Position numbers and translations under genes: made by a program
Notes under the pieces: generated by a model
Told to the model about the DNA's origin: nothing
The model's database searches: none
The model's input: the letters and a program-made list of their open reading frames with translations, nothing else
Shown: piece by piece, positions 54,560 through 63,894 of the stretch
How the letters are laid out: each line of letters starts with the position of its first letter
How positions within the stretch are numbered: position 1 is the stretch's first letter
NCBI RefSeq assembly: GCF_003864415.1
Contig: NZ_BFFP01000008.1
Span: 16,072-80,071, forward strand
Length of the DNA: 64,000 nucleotides
Source of the DNA: Ligilactobacillus salitolerans
GTDB lineage: Bacteria > Bacillota > Bacilli > Lactobacillales > Lactobacillaceae
Direction of reading: 5' to 3'

Positions 54560-54830
54560 GGATCTAAGTCGGGCAAAGTTGGATCCAGTTAGAAACAGTC
54601 TGGCTCCATGTCAGGCAAAGTTGGAACCAGTCAGGAACAGTCTGGCTCCATGTCAGGCAAAGTTGGAACCAGTCAGGAACAGTCTGGCTCCAAGTCTGCT
54701 AAAGTTGGAACCAGTTAGAAACAGTCTGGCTCCAAGTCAGACAATGTTGGAACCAGTTGAAAACAGTCTGGCTCCAAGTCAGACAAAATTGGAACCAGTC
54801 GGAAACAGTCTGGTTCCATGTCAGCTAAAA
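54560..54830. repeat. 42-bp tandem repeat array C
   Basis: Six full units start at 54560, 54602, 54644, 54686, 54728 and 54770, and a partial one at 54812. Consensus: GGCTCCAAGTCAGRCAAAGT then TGGAACCAGTYRGRAACAGTCT, 42 bp, containing an inverted pair GGCTCCA/TGGAACC. Units 2 and 3 are identical and others differ at a few sites, implying recent unit turnover. The first 11 and last 6 bases match array A. Because 42 is a multiple of three, an unbroken frame runs through the array, but it lacks an SD. Confidence 0.9.
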
Positions 54831-54995
54831 TATCAAGCGCAAAAACACCACCAGCTTTTCAAAGTGGTAAAGTGCCCCCCAGTTAATTGTTCGCCAGAGA
54901 AAGAAACGAACAGTTATGGGACTGCAATGAAATCAAAGTTGCTTTCATCGTTCAAAAGCTTTGAGTCTGCCAGCTTAATTTTCAATTTCTAGTTT

Positions 54996-55052
54996 AAAAT
55001 CAGAACCGCTCCAAGAAGTCAGTTCAATTCTTCTTGAAGCGGTTCTGATTTT
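54996..55052. terminator. Bidirectional terminator before the GH1 gene end
   Basis: AAAATCAGAACCGCT-CCAAGAAG pairs with CTTCTTG-AAGCGGTTCTGATTTT around an 11-base loop. It serves the convergent GH1 gene and any rightward transcript from the vitamin operon. Confidence 0.9.
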
Positions 55053-55061
55053 GTTTAGCTG

Positions 55062-56534
<1,473 letters not shown>

Positions 56535-56568
56535 CTAAAATTAAACACTTGTCTCATATCAAGATTAT

Positions 56569-56582
56569 ATCAAACGCTTTCA
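56569..56582 (-). promoter_or_regulatory. CcpA cre site at the GH1 promoter
   Basis: On the minus strand TGAAAGCGTTTGAT matches the catabolite-responsive element consensus, including the central CG. It directly overlaps TATAAT, the likely -10 box, so CcpA should repress the gene in the presence of glucose. Confidence 0.75.
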
Positions 56583-56622
56583 TCAATTGAACAAGAAAAA
56601 AGGAGATTTTGAGCAAGCTCAC

Positions 56623-57825
56623 TTACTTTTCCTTGCCTAACGGTGATAATTTGGCACCGATCCCCGCCAAAGTCCGTATGCTCCCTGCCAGCAAAATAAC
56701 AGTAAACATAGGTTGACCGTGTTCCAACAAGGAGCCGCCTAACCATGAACCTACTGGGATCGATGCATAAGAAATCATCAGTGTCACTGAAACAACACGC
56801 CCTAAAAGTTTTTTGGGGATCGTGCGTTGCCGTAACGTAAAGTAAGTAATGACATTGATGTTGCCGAAGAAGCTGATCAATCCTAAAATCACGCCAATAT
56901 AAATGTAGTTGGTGTTGAGCAGCAACAATAGTGTGCTGAGACCCGCTAGGATGGTACTATTCGAAAGTAAGAAACCGGCCCGAAAACGAGCAACAATTTT
57001 GTCGCCAACTAACCCCGCTGCCAATGCCCCGCATCCGCCCAGCGACATGGCGAACGTGGCATCAAGCACAGGATAATGCAGCGACTTGGTCATGTAGAAG
57101 ATGAAGTTGGCTTCGAACATATTCAGAGCAAAATTGGTAAAAAGAAACATTAACGATCCGCTAAAAATCACCTTTTGCTGGAAACTGTATTTGGCACCCT
57201 CCACAATATCATTCATTAATTGCAGAAAAATTCCAGCACCTTTCTTAGGATGAGTCTTCTTTTGTCTAGGCAATCCCAACAAGGCTAGAGACGCAATCAT
57301 GAATGAAAACAAATCGAGCCATAAAGCAGTTCTTCCTCCAAGCATGGTTACGATCGAACCGCCCAACAACGGGCCCAAGATCGATAAAGTATTGTCAATC
57401 GTCTGAATTATTGCATTAGCACTGGCAAATTTTTCAGGTCGGACGAGCTCTGGAATAATACTTTGAAAACTCGGATGAATCAGCGGATCGACTGAGGCTA
57501 GAAGTAAGATCGCCGCATATAGCAGGCTGAAGTTGCTTTCCTGGGCAGATAAAATTTCAAGCAGCATCAAGCAGACTAGCGTCGCAAAAAGATTCCCGCT
57601 GATCAGGATCTTCTTTTTATCATAATTGTCAGCTAAACTGCCGCCTAACAAAGAAAAGAAGACCCAAGGAACAAATGAAACGCCAAATGTGGCAGCGGCG
57701 TGATAAGCTGAGCCCGTCTTATTCAAAATAATGATCGGGATCGCCAACTTATACAACCAATCTCCAACCGATGAAATCAGAAAACTCAACCACAGGTAAC
57801 TAAAATTTGAATGCTTGCTTTGCAT
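56623..57825 (-). CDS. MFS exporter, DHA3 (macrolide efflux-like) type
   Basis: A 400-residue, about 12-helix transporter. The N-terminal FSYLWLSFLISSVGDWLYKLAIPIIILNKTGSA and motif A-like LLGGSLADNYDKKKILI are typical of MefA/EntS-type proteins. VDPLIHPSFQSIIPELV and LGPLLGGSIV correspond to helices 4-5. It is divergent from an Rgg-type regulator with only 87 bases between, so that protein probably controls it. Substrate unknown. Confidence 0.85.
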   Translation of the reverse strand: MQSKHSNFSYLWLSFLISSVGDWLYKLAIPIIILNKTGSAYHAAATFGVSFVPWVFFSLLGGSLADNYDKKKILISGNLFATLVCLMLLEILSAQESNFSLLYAAILLLASVDPLIHPSFQSIIPELVRPEKFASANAIIQTIDNTLSILGPLLGGSIVTMLGGRTALWLDLFSFMIASLALLGLPRQKKTHPKKGAGIFLQLMNDIVEGAKYSFQQKVIFSGSLMFLFTNFALNMFEANFIFYMTKSLHYPVLDATFAMSLGGCGALAAGLVGDKIVARFRAGFLLSNSTILAGLSTLLLLLNTNYIYIGVILGLISFFGNINVITYFTLRQRTIPKKLLGRVVSVTLMISYASIPVGSWLGGSLLEHGQPMFTVILLAGSIRTLAGIGAKLSPLGKEK

Positions 57826-57912
57826 ATTTTTCCTCCATTTGCTTAATCCATGCTTTTATCTTAAGTTAGCGTTAAAATGGAGAGTATCAAATTTGCATAT
57901 AGGATAAAAATT

Positions 57913-58806
57913 ATGAAGATCGGACAAATTTTTAAAGAGTTTAGAACCGCAAAACACATCACTTTAAAAGAGGCTAGCACGGGTATCGTGTCAGTCCCAT
58001 TTTTATCGCGTTTTGAACGCGGGTTAACTGACATCTCCTTTACTCATCTTTTAGAACTGCTCAACCGGATCAATGTCCAATTAGCGGAATTTGAATTTCT
58101 CTATCAAAAACGCAACGCTGACAATAACGATCTTTTGCCCAGATTTCAGTCAGCATATCAGAATGGAGATATTCAGCAGCTGCAACAATACTTAGCTGAT
58201 TGGCAGAACAAACCCGGAAAATTTGCTCGGCTGCAAGTCATTCAGCTAAAAATGATGCTGACGACACTGGGTGCTGCACAAATGGACTCAGCGGAATTAT
58301 TAATTCTGGAAGAGTATTTTCAAAGCATCACCAGCTGGACTTTTTTTGAATTATACTTATTCGGTCACGCGATCCCTTTTTTGGAACAAAGATTCATGCT
58401 CACGCTATTTGCTGAACTGCAAAAAAAAGAGCTCATTTACGACCACTTTCGCAATGATTCTTTTTCTATGCTCTTTTACCTCTATAACAATGTGATCTTG
58501 TTTTTGCTCAGCCACAAAGAGCTGCACCAAGCACAGCTCTTGCTGGGTGACTTAGAAAGTTATTTTGAACAGCGCGGCAAGGACTATTACCATAAGGCTC
58601 GTATCTTTAACTTGAAGGGACTCTTGCTTTATTTGCAGGGGCACAAGCAAACAGGCCTGCAATTGATCAAAAAAGCAAACATGCTCGCGTACCTGACTGA
58701 ACAAGAACCTTCTTTCTTGAAAAATGAAAAACATTACTTGGAGAATTACTTAAATGAGGCTGAACTTTTGTCGGTCTTTGACTTCTCACAGCTAAAAGAA
58801 TTCTGA
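57913..58806 (+). CDS. Rgg/GadR/MutR family transcriptional regulator
   Basis: A 297-residue cytosolic regulator. Residues 1-60 form an XRE-type helix-turn-helix (FKEFRTAKHITLKEASTG...FLSRFERGLTDISFTHLLELLNRINV). The rest is helical repeat, the peptide-binding domain of Rgg proteins. ATG 57913 has AGGA 10 bases upstream; an upstream ATG 57877 would add a 12-residue tail inside the promoter. No short hydrophobic peptide gene is visible beside it, so the signal (if any) is encoded elsewhere or is not a peptide. Confidence 0.85.
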   Translation: MKIGQIFKEFRTAKHITLKEASTGIVSVPFLSRFERGLTDISFTHLLELLNRINVQLAEFEFLYQKRNADNNDLLPRFQSAYQNGDIQQLQQYLADWQNKPGKFARLQVIQLKMMLTTLGAAQMDSAELLILEEYFQSITSWTFFELYLFGHAIPFLEQRFMLTLFAELQKKELIYDHFRNDSFSMLFYLYNNVILFLLSHKELHQAQLLLGDLESYFEQRGKDYYHKARIFNLKGLLLYLQGHKQTGLQLIKKANMLAYLTEQEPSFLKNEKHYLENYLNEAELLSVFDFSQLKEF

Positions 58807-58811
58807 CCCGC

Positions 58812-58860
58812 AAAAAATGCAGTCCACAAGTCGTGCTTGACTCTGTGAACTGCATTTTTT
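58812..58860. terminator. Terminator of the Rgg-type gene, bidirectional
   Basis: AAAAAATGCAGT pairs with ACTGCATTTTTT, extended by CACAAG/CTGTG. It also ends the convergent osmC-type gene. Confidence 0.88.
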
Positions 58861-58894
58861 TAGTGCTATTTAATTTTTATTCGCGACTTCGCGT

Positions 58895-59317
58895 TTACTC
58901 CGCAGCGATCTCCACCGTAATATTTCCGGCCACAGCTTTGGAATATGGGCAGACCTTCTCAGTCTCTTTCATATACTTGATGGTTTCTTTGCGGTCGACC
59001 CCATCAATGTGACCGACTAAACGAACCTTAAGGTTATAATCGTTTTTGCCGGCTAAATATAATTCAACATCGGCTGTGACCGTCCGGTGCAGGTCCTCCT
59101 TACCGGCCTCCTCAAGTACAAAAACCATCGCGCTGTTGAAACAAGCAGAAAAGCCCGCTGCGAACAGCATTTCCGGCGTTGTTGTTCCTTCTTTATTAGA
59201 CATTGAGGTTTTGACGTCAAAACTGCCATCCGGAGCAACTGACTCGCCCTCTCTGCCGCCAGTATTCACCGCTTGGAAAGCACCGATTTTCTTCATCGAA
59301 TCATAGTCTATTTTCAT
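58895..59317 (-). CDS. OsmC/Ohr family organic hydroperoxide reductase
   Basis: A 140-residue thiol peroxidase. The two catalytic cysteines are present: Cys59 in AAGFSACFNSAM and Cys123 in KVCPYSKA. The SVAPDGSFDVKTSMSNKEGTTTPEMLFAAGFS segment is Ohr-like and carries the Arg/Glu neighbourhood of the active site less clearly. AAAGGAG 7 bases before ATG 59317 fixes the start. It should reduce lipid or organic peroxides. No OhrR gene is adjacent. Confidence 0.9.
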   Translation of the reverse strand: MKIDYDSMKKIGAFQAVNTGGREGESVAPDGSFDVKTSMSNKEGTTTPEMLFAAGFSACFNSAMVFVLEEAGKEDLHRTVTADVELYLAGKNDYNLKVRLVGHIDGVDRKETIKYMKETEKVCPYSKAVAGNITVEIAAE

Positions 59318-59441
59318 CAAAAAGCTCCTTTCAGAATGGATCCAAGTTTAGCTTCGTCAACAAGAAAGATAGCTGTCTTTTGTACTCTTTATACCGCAAA
59401 AATTTACCAGTCTCAATCATTCTGCTTATGTGGCGCAAAAC

Positions 59442-60284
59442 TTAATCTTGGTCCAGACCTTTTTCCTGCATAATTTGATGATACTTGTAATATTCAGCGC
59501 GCCATGAACTAACATATTCGCCCTCTGTCACCCAGGGCTTGCTGAAGCCGGTGTAATGGATCAGGACCGGATCTTGTAAGGCCGCCGCTGCGAGTTGTCT
59601 TTCCTGTGCGTTTGGACTTTGTTTTTCGTGTCTCATCAACGGGGATTGCACGTTGAATTTCGGCGGTAAAGGCTGCCAGTGGTCGGCCAGCACCGCGTTT
59701 AAAGTATCCTGGTCCTGAAAATCTAAGGCATCTGCGTGACTCCGCATAAAAACACGGGCTTTCTCAGTGATCTGAGAATCAAGCCACTTCTTCCGGTCGA
59801 TCAAAAGCAGCCCGGCATTAAAATAGCGGGGGATCTCATGGGGAACACCCAGGATCTTCAACCGGTCGACATACATTTGCGATTCCACAGCTCCGATGAT
59901 CTGTCCGTGCAGATCAGCATGGAACATTTCACTGAGATTTCCACGGCAGATCATGTCACAATCTAAATACAGCACTCGCGGCTGCTCGACTAAACGCGGC
60001 AGTTCGAAGCGGTAATAGGTATTTTCCTTGATCAATGAACGTGGTGATTTGACGTTCGCACCGTGGTAGAGTTCAGCAAAATCACTGCCTAAAAAAGCGA
60101 CCCGGGCGCAATTCGGATAGACCTTCACTAATTTTTGCAGCCGTTGCCGGTCTTGTTCGCTCAGATGGTCATCAATGATATGGAAACTAAACTTCTCCTG
60201 CGGATTATTCTCCAGCAAAGAAACATAGCTGGTCAATAAAACTTCTGTGAACGCACTGTCAGTTGTCGAACCAATTTCGATCAT
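59442..60284 (-). CDS. Glycosyltransferase family 8 protein
   Basis: A 280-residue GT-A fold retaining glycosyltransferase (LPS galactosyl/glucosyltransferase-like). The metal-binding DxD is YLDCDMI near residue 102. NTYYRFELPRLV, YFNAGLLLIDRKKW and LIHYTGFSKPW (with the C-terminal metal His) are conserved GT8 segments. There is no membrane helix. It stands alone, so the acceptor (glycolipid, teichoic acid or a surface glycoprotein) is not evident. Confidence 0.88.
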   Translation of the reverse strand: MIEIGSTTDSAFTEVLLTSYVSLLENNPQEKFSFHIIDDHLSEQDRQRLQKLVKVYPNCARVAFLGSDFAELYHGANVKSPRSLIKENTYYRFELPRLVEQPRVLYLDCDMICRGNLSEMFHADLHGQIIGAVESQMYVDRLKILGVPHEIPRYFNAGLLLIDRKKWLDSQITEKARVFMRSHADALDFQDQDTLNAVLADHWQPLPPKFNVQSPLMRHEKQSPNAQERQLAAAALQDPVLIHYTGFSKPWVTEGEYVSSWRAEYYKYHQIMQEKGLDQD

Positions 60285-60414
60285 AACTTTTCGCTCCCTG
60301 CATTCTAAAAATGGACAAGTTTTCGACTCTTCTGCTGTCAGTTTAAGTGATTTGCAGCAAAAATTAAAGCGTTAGCTGTTCAAACAAAAATCCTGGCAAG
60401 ATCCTCAGTGCCAA

Positions 60415-60446
60415 TTGCCAAATCTAGCAAAGTGTAGTAAACTACA
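60415..60446 (+). promoter_or_regulatory. Promoter and palindromic operator of the marR-MFS operon
   Basis: TTGCCA (60415-60420), 17 bases, TAAACT (60438-60443). The -10 lies inside a perfect palindrome TGTAGTAAACTACA (60433-60446). The same type of palindrome occurs at 60941-60954, so it is very likely the MarR binding site and implies autorepression. Confidence 0.8.
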
Positions 60447-60469
60447 TATTTAGCGAAGGAGGGAAATTC

Positions 60470-60922
60470 ATGCCGCACAACTTACTAGCAGCCGTCGGAC
60501 CGCAAATCAAGGTCGCCAATACTTTGATCGAAAAAGAACTCAATAATCGGATCGCCAGTTTGATCACTGAATACAATCTGACTGGTCCTCAGATCACTTT
60601 GCTGGTCTATTTGTCTGAGGCCCAGGGTCAAACTGTCACACAAAAGGAAGTGGCAGACAAATTCGTCTTAAGTCACCCGACGATCCGCAGTATCGTCAAG
60701 CGCTTGGAAAAAAATCATTTGATCGAACTGGGACAGCTCGCAAACGACAAAAGACAAGTTACTTTGCTCTTAACAGATCAAGGTGCGCAGTTATTAGCTA
60801 AACATATCAATGAGATCAGAAATGTGATGGAGGATGTCAACCGTAAAATAGTTGGCCAGCTTAGTCCGCAAGAAACACAAGAATTACTAGAGATCTTGGC
60901 TAAGATCAAGCAAAATTTCTAG
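60470..60922 (+). CDS. MarR family transcriptional regulator
   Basis: A 150-residue winged-helix dimer. The recognition region is TVTQKEVADKFVLSHPTIRSIVKRLEKNHLIEL (about 60-95), and the wing NDKRQVTLLLTDQGAQLL follows. GGAGGG precedes the ATG. It is the first gene of an operon with a DHA2-type exporter, the common arrangement in which a lipophilic or phenolic ligand relieves repression of efflux. The two palindromes flanking the gene are its probable operators. Confidence 0.9.
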   Translation: MPHNLLAAVGPQIKVANTLIEKELNNRIASLITEYNLTGPQITLLVYLSEAQGQTVTQKEVADKFVLSHPTIRSIVKRLEKNHLIELGQLANDKRQVTLLLTDQGAQLLAKHINEIRNVMEDVNRKIVGQLSPQETQELLEILAKIKQNF

Positions 60923-60940
60923 TTATTTTTCCCATAAAAC

Positions 60941-60954
60941 TGTAGCTTGCTACA
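60941..60954 (+). promoter_or_regulatory. Second MarR-type palindrome
   Basis: TGTAGCTTGCTACA, a perfect 14-bp palindrome in the gap between marR and the exporter. It fits the same pattern TGTAGYWWRCTACA as the upstream operator. Confidence 0.75.
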
Positions 60955-60968
60955 AAAAAGGAGAAAAC

Positions 60969-62372
60969 ATGGAAACTGAACCGCAAAAATTAACGAACAA
61001 AAATAAAACGCTCATGATGGCCGTTTTATTGGCAGGAGCTTTTACCGCCCTGCTGGCTGAAACTTTTCTAAATAATGCTTTACCCACGATCATGGATGCT
61101 TTTCAAGTCAAGCAGTCAACCGCTCAGTGGCTAACGACCGCTTATTTGCTGATCGTCGGCTTAATGATCCCGCTATCTGCCTGGATCTTCGAATCCTTCA
61201 ACTTAAAAACCAACTACATAGCCATGATCGTAATTTTCTTATGCGGGTCACTGCTATGCGTTTTTGCCCCGAATTTCACGTTTTTATTGACCGGCAGGAT
61301 CATCGAAGCTGTTGCGGCCGGCGGATTGATGCCTTTTATTCAAAACGTCATTTTACTGCTCTTTCCACCAGAAAAACGCGGCTTGGCGATGGGGATCACC
61401 GGCTTAGTGATCGGTTTTGGACCAGCGGTCGGGCCGACAATTTCGGGCTTGATCTTAAAGTACTCCGACTGGCAAATGCTTTTCATCGTCCTGAGCTTAT
61501 GCAGTGCGGTCATTGGTATTCTAGCGGTCTTCACCGTCCAAAACATTACCGTACCGCAGCAGGCAACGACTGACCTGGTATCATTTGTTGAATCGATCCT
61601 GGGCTTCGGTTTACTGCTTTATGCCCTCTCGGAAGTTGGTAATACTGGCCGGTTCAACCTCAGGCTCACAGTGATGTTTTTCTTAGGGTTACTCGTCATT
61701 GCCCTTTTCTGCTTGCGTCAGCTCCATTTAGAAACACCGCTCTTGGACATCCGCGTTTTTAAAAACCTGCAATTTGATTTATGCACGCTGCTGAGTATGA
61801 TCAGCAACATCGCTATGGTCAGTATCGAGCTGGTTTTACCCTTGTACTTACAAACAACCAGAAACGAATCTGCGCTAACCAGCGGCTTGATCATGATGCC
61901 TGGTGCCTTAGTCATGGTGCTCTGCAACCCGCTTTCTGGTGCTTTATTTGATAAACTGGGGATCAAAAAGCTCTCTTTCTTCGGTTACTTTGTCCTGTTG
62001 CTCGGAACACTGCCGATGCTTTCTTTCAACGCAAAAACTAGTCTGGTACTCATTGCTTCGTGCTACACCTTGCGCATGGTGGGCATTGCCTTTACCATGA
62101 TGACGACCTTCACCGCTGGGATCAACTTGATCGATCCCAAACTAACTGCCCATGCCAATGCTGCCTCGTCCACCTTGCGCCAAATCGGAGGTTCTTTGGG
62201 GACCGCATTAGCAATGCTAGTCGTGACAATTGCTGCTGGTCAGTACAAAACCAGTCCAGGTTTGGGCTTAACGCAGGGCTTTCATTGGAGCTTTATCCTG
62301 ATGCTGCTCTTTGCCTTAGTTGGTTTCATTGCTTCCTTCTTCTTACCAAGTGCTCGCAAGTCAGCAGCTTAG
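60969..62372 (+). CDS. MFS drug:H+ antiporter, DHA2 (EmrB/QacA) type
   Basis: A 467-residue, about 14-helix exporter. AETFLNNALPTIMDAFQVKQSTAQWLTTAYLLIVGLMIPLSAW is the usual N-terminal DHA2 region, and LVIGFGPAVGPTISGLIL is motif C. It is similar in layout to the protein at 9540-10964. AAAGGAG lies before the ATG. It is co-transcribed with marR, so expression should respond to the exported drug or metabolite. Its stop lies 3 bases from the stop of the convergent GNAT gene. Confidence 0.9.
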   Translation: METEPQKLTNKNKTLMMAVLLAGAFTALLAETFLNNALPTIMDAFQVKQSTAQWLTTAYLLIVGLMIPLSAWIFESFNLKTNYIAMIVIFLCGSLLCVFAPNFTFLLTGRIIEAVAAGGLMPFIQNVILLLFPPEKRGLAMGITGLVIGFGPAVGPTISGLILKYSDWQMLFIVLSLCSAVIGILAVFTVQNITVPQQATTDLVSFVESILGFGLLLYALSEVGNTGRFNLRLTVMFFLGLLVIALFCLRQLHLETPLLDIRVFKNLQFDLCTLLSMISNIAMVSIELVLPLYLQTTRNESALTSGLIMMPGALVMVLCNPLSGALFDKLGIKKLSFFGYFVLLLGTLPMLSFNAKTSLVLIASCYTLRMVGIAFTMMTTFTAGINLIDPKLTAHANAASSTLRQIGGSLGTALAMLVVTIAAGQYKTSPGLGLTQGFHWSFILMLLFALVGFIASFFLPSARKSAA

Positions 62373-62375
62373 GCT

Positions 62376-62867
62376 TCAGCTCAATTTCTTTTCCAGCCAA
62401 ACATCACAAGTCGTATGTGCAGTCCCGCTTTTGGAGGCTGTCAAACGCTTAAAGCCCAGGTGCTCGTATAGTCCCTGGGCTTCGTTCATATTGGAGATCG
62501 TCTCAATATAGAGCGAGCGATAGCCTTGTTTACGTGCAAATTTTTCTGCGGCCTGCAGCAATTTCTTGCCCCAGCCTAAGCCGCGCGCTTCCGGCAGCAA
62601 GTACAATTTTTGAACTTCGGCTGTTCCTGTTTGATCAAATTCGGCCACGCCACCGCCTCCAACGACCTTGGAACCTTGGCAAACGACCCAGTACTTGCGT
62701 TTGGCATTGGCCTGATAAAAACTGGAAAGTCGTCCAAGTTCCGGGTCAAAGTAAGCCGTCCCAGGCAATGCATCGTGATATTCTTCCAGCACGCTTTGCA
62801 CGATTTGTTTAATTGCCTGATCATCCTTGCTGGTCAGTTCGCGTAATGTCAAGTTCTGTTCTGTCAA
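62376..62867 (-). CDS. GNAT family N-acetyltransferase
   Basis: A 163-residue acetyl-CoA-dependent acetyltransferase. Motif A, which binds the pyrophosphate of CoA, is VQKLYLLPEARGLGWGKKLL near residues 86-105. NMNEAQGLYEHLGFKRL is motif B. The GGVAEFDQ strand precedes motif A. The acceptor is unknown. The gene is convergent with the exporter and has GGAGG before the ATG. Confidence 0.88.
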   Translation of the reverse strand: MTEQNLTLRELTSKDDQAIKQIVQSVLEEYHDALPGTAYFDPELGRLSSFYQANAKRKYWVVCQGSKVVGGGGVAEFDQTGTAEVQKLYLLPEARGLGWGKKLLQAAEKFARKQGYRSLYIETISNMNEAQGLYEHLGFKRLTASKSGTAHTTCDVWLEKKLS

Positions 62868-63071
62868 TCAGACCGCCTCCTCTTAGTTAGCAGGTATTAT
62901 ACGCCTATGTGTGAAGTTTTGGTTGGTTTTGCAAAAATTAAAGCTCTTTCTGAGGGCTCACAAAGTTCTCAAGGCCAAAAAGGACAATTAGCCTTTGATA
63001 TTGATTGTGTACAACTGTTTTTTATAGGACTAGAATTAAAGTATACAAACTAGATCAAAGGACTTTTCATT

Positions 63072-63710
63072 ATGCAAAATCAGTTACGCCAAGCCTTGCG
63101 CTTAAAAAATTTAGTGATCCTAGCATTAGCTCTGATATTTATGGCAGCCGGAGTTTCTTTAGCTAAGATCGCCAGCTTAGGAACATCGCCGATCGCCAGT
63201 ATTCCCAATGTCTTGAGTTTCATTTTTCCGTTATCCTTAGGAACATGGACAATTATTTTTATGTTTGTTTGCGTCGGCTTCGAGGCCCTGTTTTTAAGAA
63301 ACCACTTTTCATTTACAAATATCCTTCAAGTACTTCCGGGCTTATTTTTCGGTCTTTTTATCAATTTGTTCGTTAAAGTCTTCTCGTTCATTCATCCTGA
63401 CTTTTATTGGCAAAAGCTGTTATTGACACTGATCAGCGTTTTGGTATTAGGCTTTGGTGTTTTCTTAGAAATTTCATCTAATTCTATTATTATGCCAGGA
63501 GAAGGTTTGGCGCGGGCTGTTTCAATTGGGGTCAAAATACCCTTTCCAACTGCGAAGATTTGGGTCGATAGCAGTATGGTCGTGGCAGCCTTGATACTTG
63601 CTCTGGCAGTATTTCATTCGTTAACCGGGATCCGCGAAGGTACAATTATCGCTGCTTTGTTAGTAGGTCAGGTTGTTGCGGGGATCAAGAAATTGGTTGA
63701 TAAAAAATAA
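63072..63710 (+). CDS. YczE-like integral membrane protein
   Basis: A 212-residue membrane protein with about five to six helices. The N-terminal half (VILALALIFMAAGVSLAKIASLGTSPIASIPNVLS) and EISSNSIIMPGEGLARAVS resemble YczE/YyaS-type proteins of the YitT-like fold. The function is unknown; in Bacillus YczE influences surfactin-type peptide synthesis. No partner gene is adjacent. The SD (AAAGG) is moderate. Confidence 0.75.
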   Translation: MQNQLRQALRLKNLVILALALIFMAAGVSLAKIASLGTSPIASIPNVLSFIFPLSLGTWTIIFMFVCVGFEALFLRNHFSFTNILQVLPGLFFGLFINLFVKVFSFIHPDFYWQKLLLTLISVLVLGFGVFLEISSNSIIMPGEGLARAVSIGVKIPFPTAKIWVDSSMVVAALILALAVFHSLTGIREGTIIAALLVGQVVAGIKKLVDKK

Positions 63711-63792
63711 GACAAAAAAACTCCGTAGTGCCAAAGTATCGCTGAGCAAATTTAGTGCTATTTTTTTCAAAGTCAACACAACTAAAATTTGC

Positions 63793-63890
63793 TATAATAA
63801 GCGGTAAAATATATCCAGCAAGGAGGGGTATACTCCTTCTTAGGTAGACAAGCTAAATAATTAAAGCTTGCCTACTTTAGGGAGGAGTAT
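63793..63890 (+). promoter_or_regulatory. Promoter -10 and imperfect palindrome before the IS transposase
   Basis: A perfect TATAAT at 63793-63798 is followed by an imperfect inverted repeat with arms 63830-63854 and 63865-63890 (ATACTCCT...ACAAGCT and AGCTTG...AGGAGTAT) and a 10-base loop. The right arm contains the GGGAGGAG ribosome binding site of the transposase gene. Confidence 0.6.
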
Positions 63891-63894
63891 TTTT

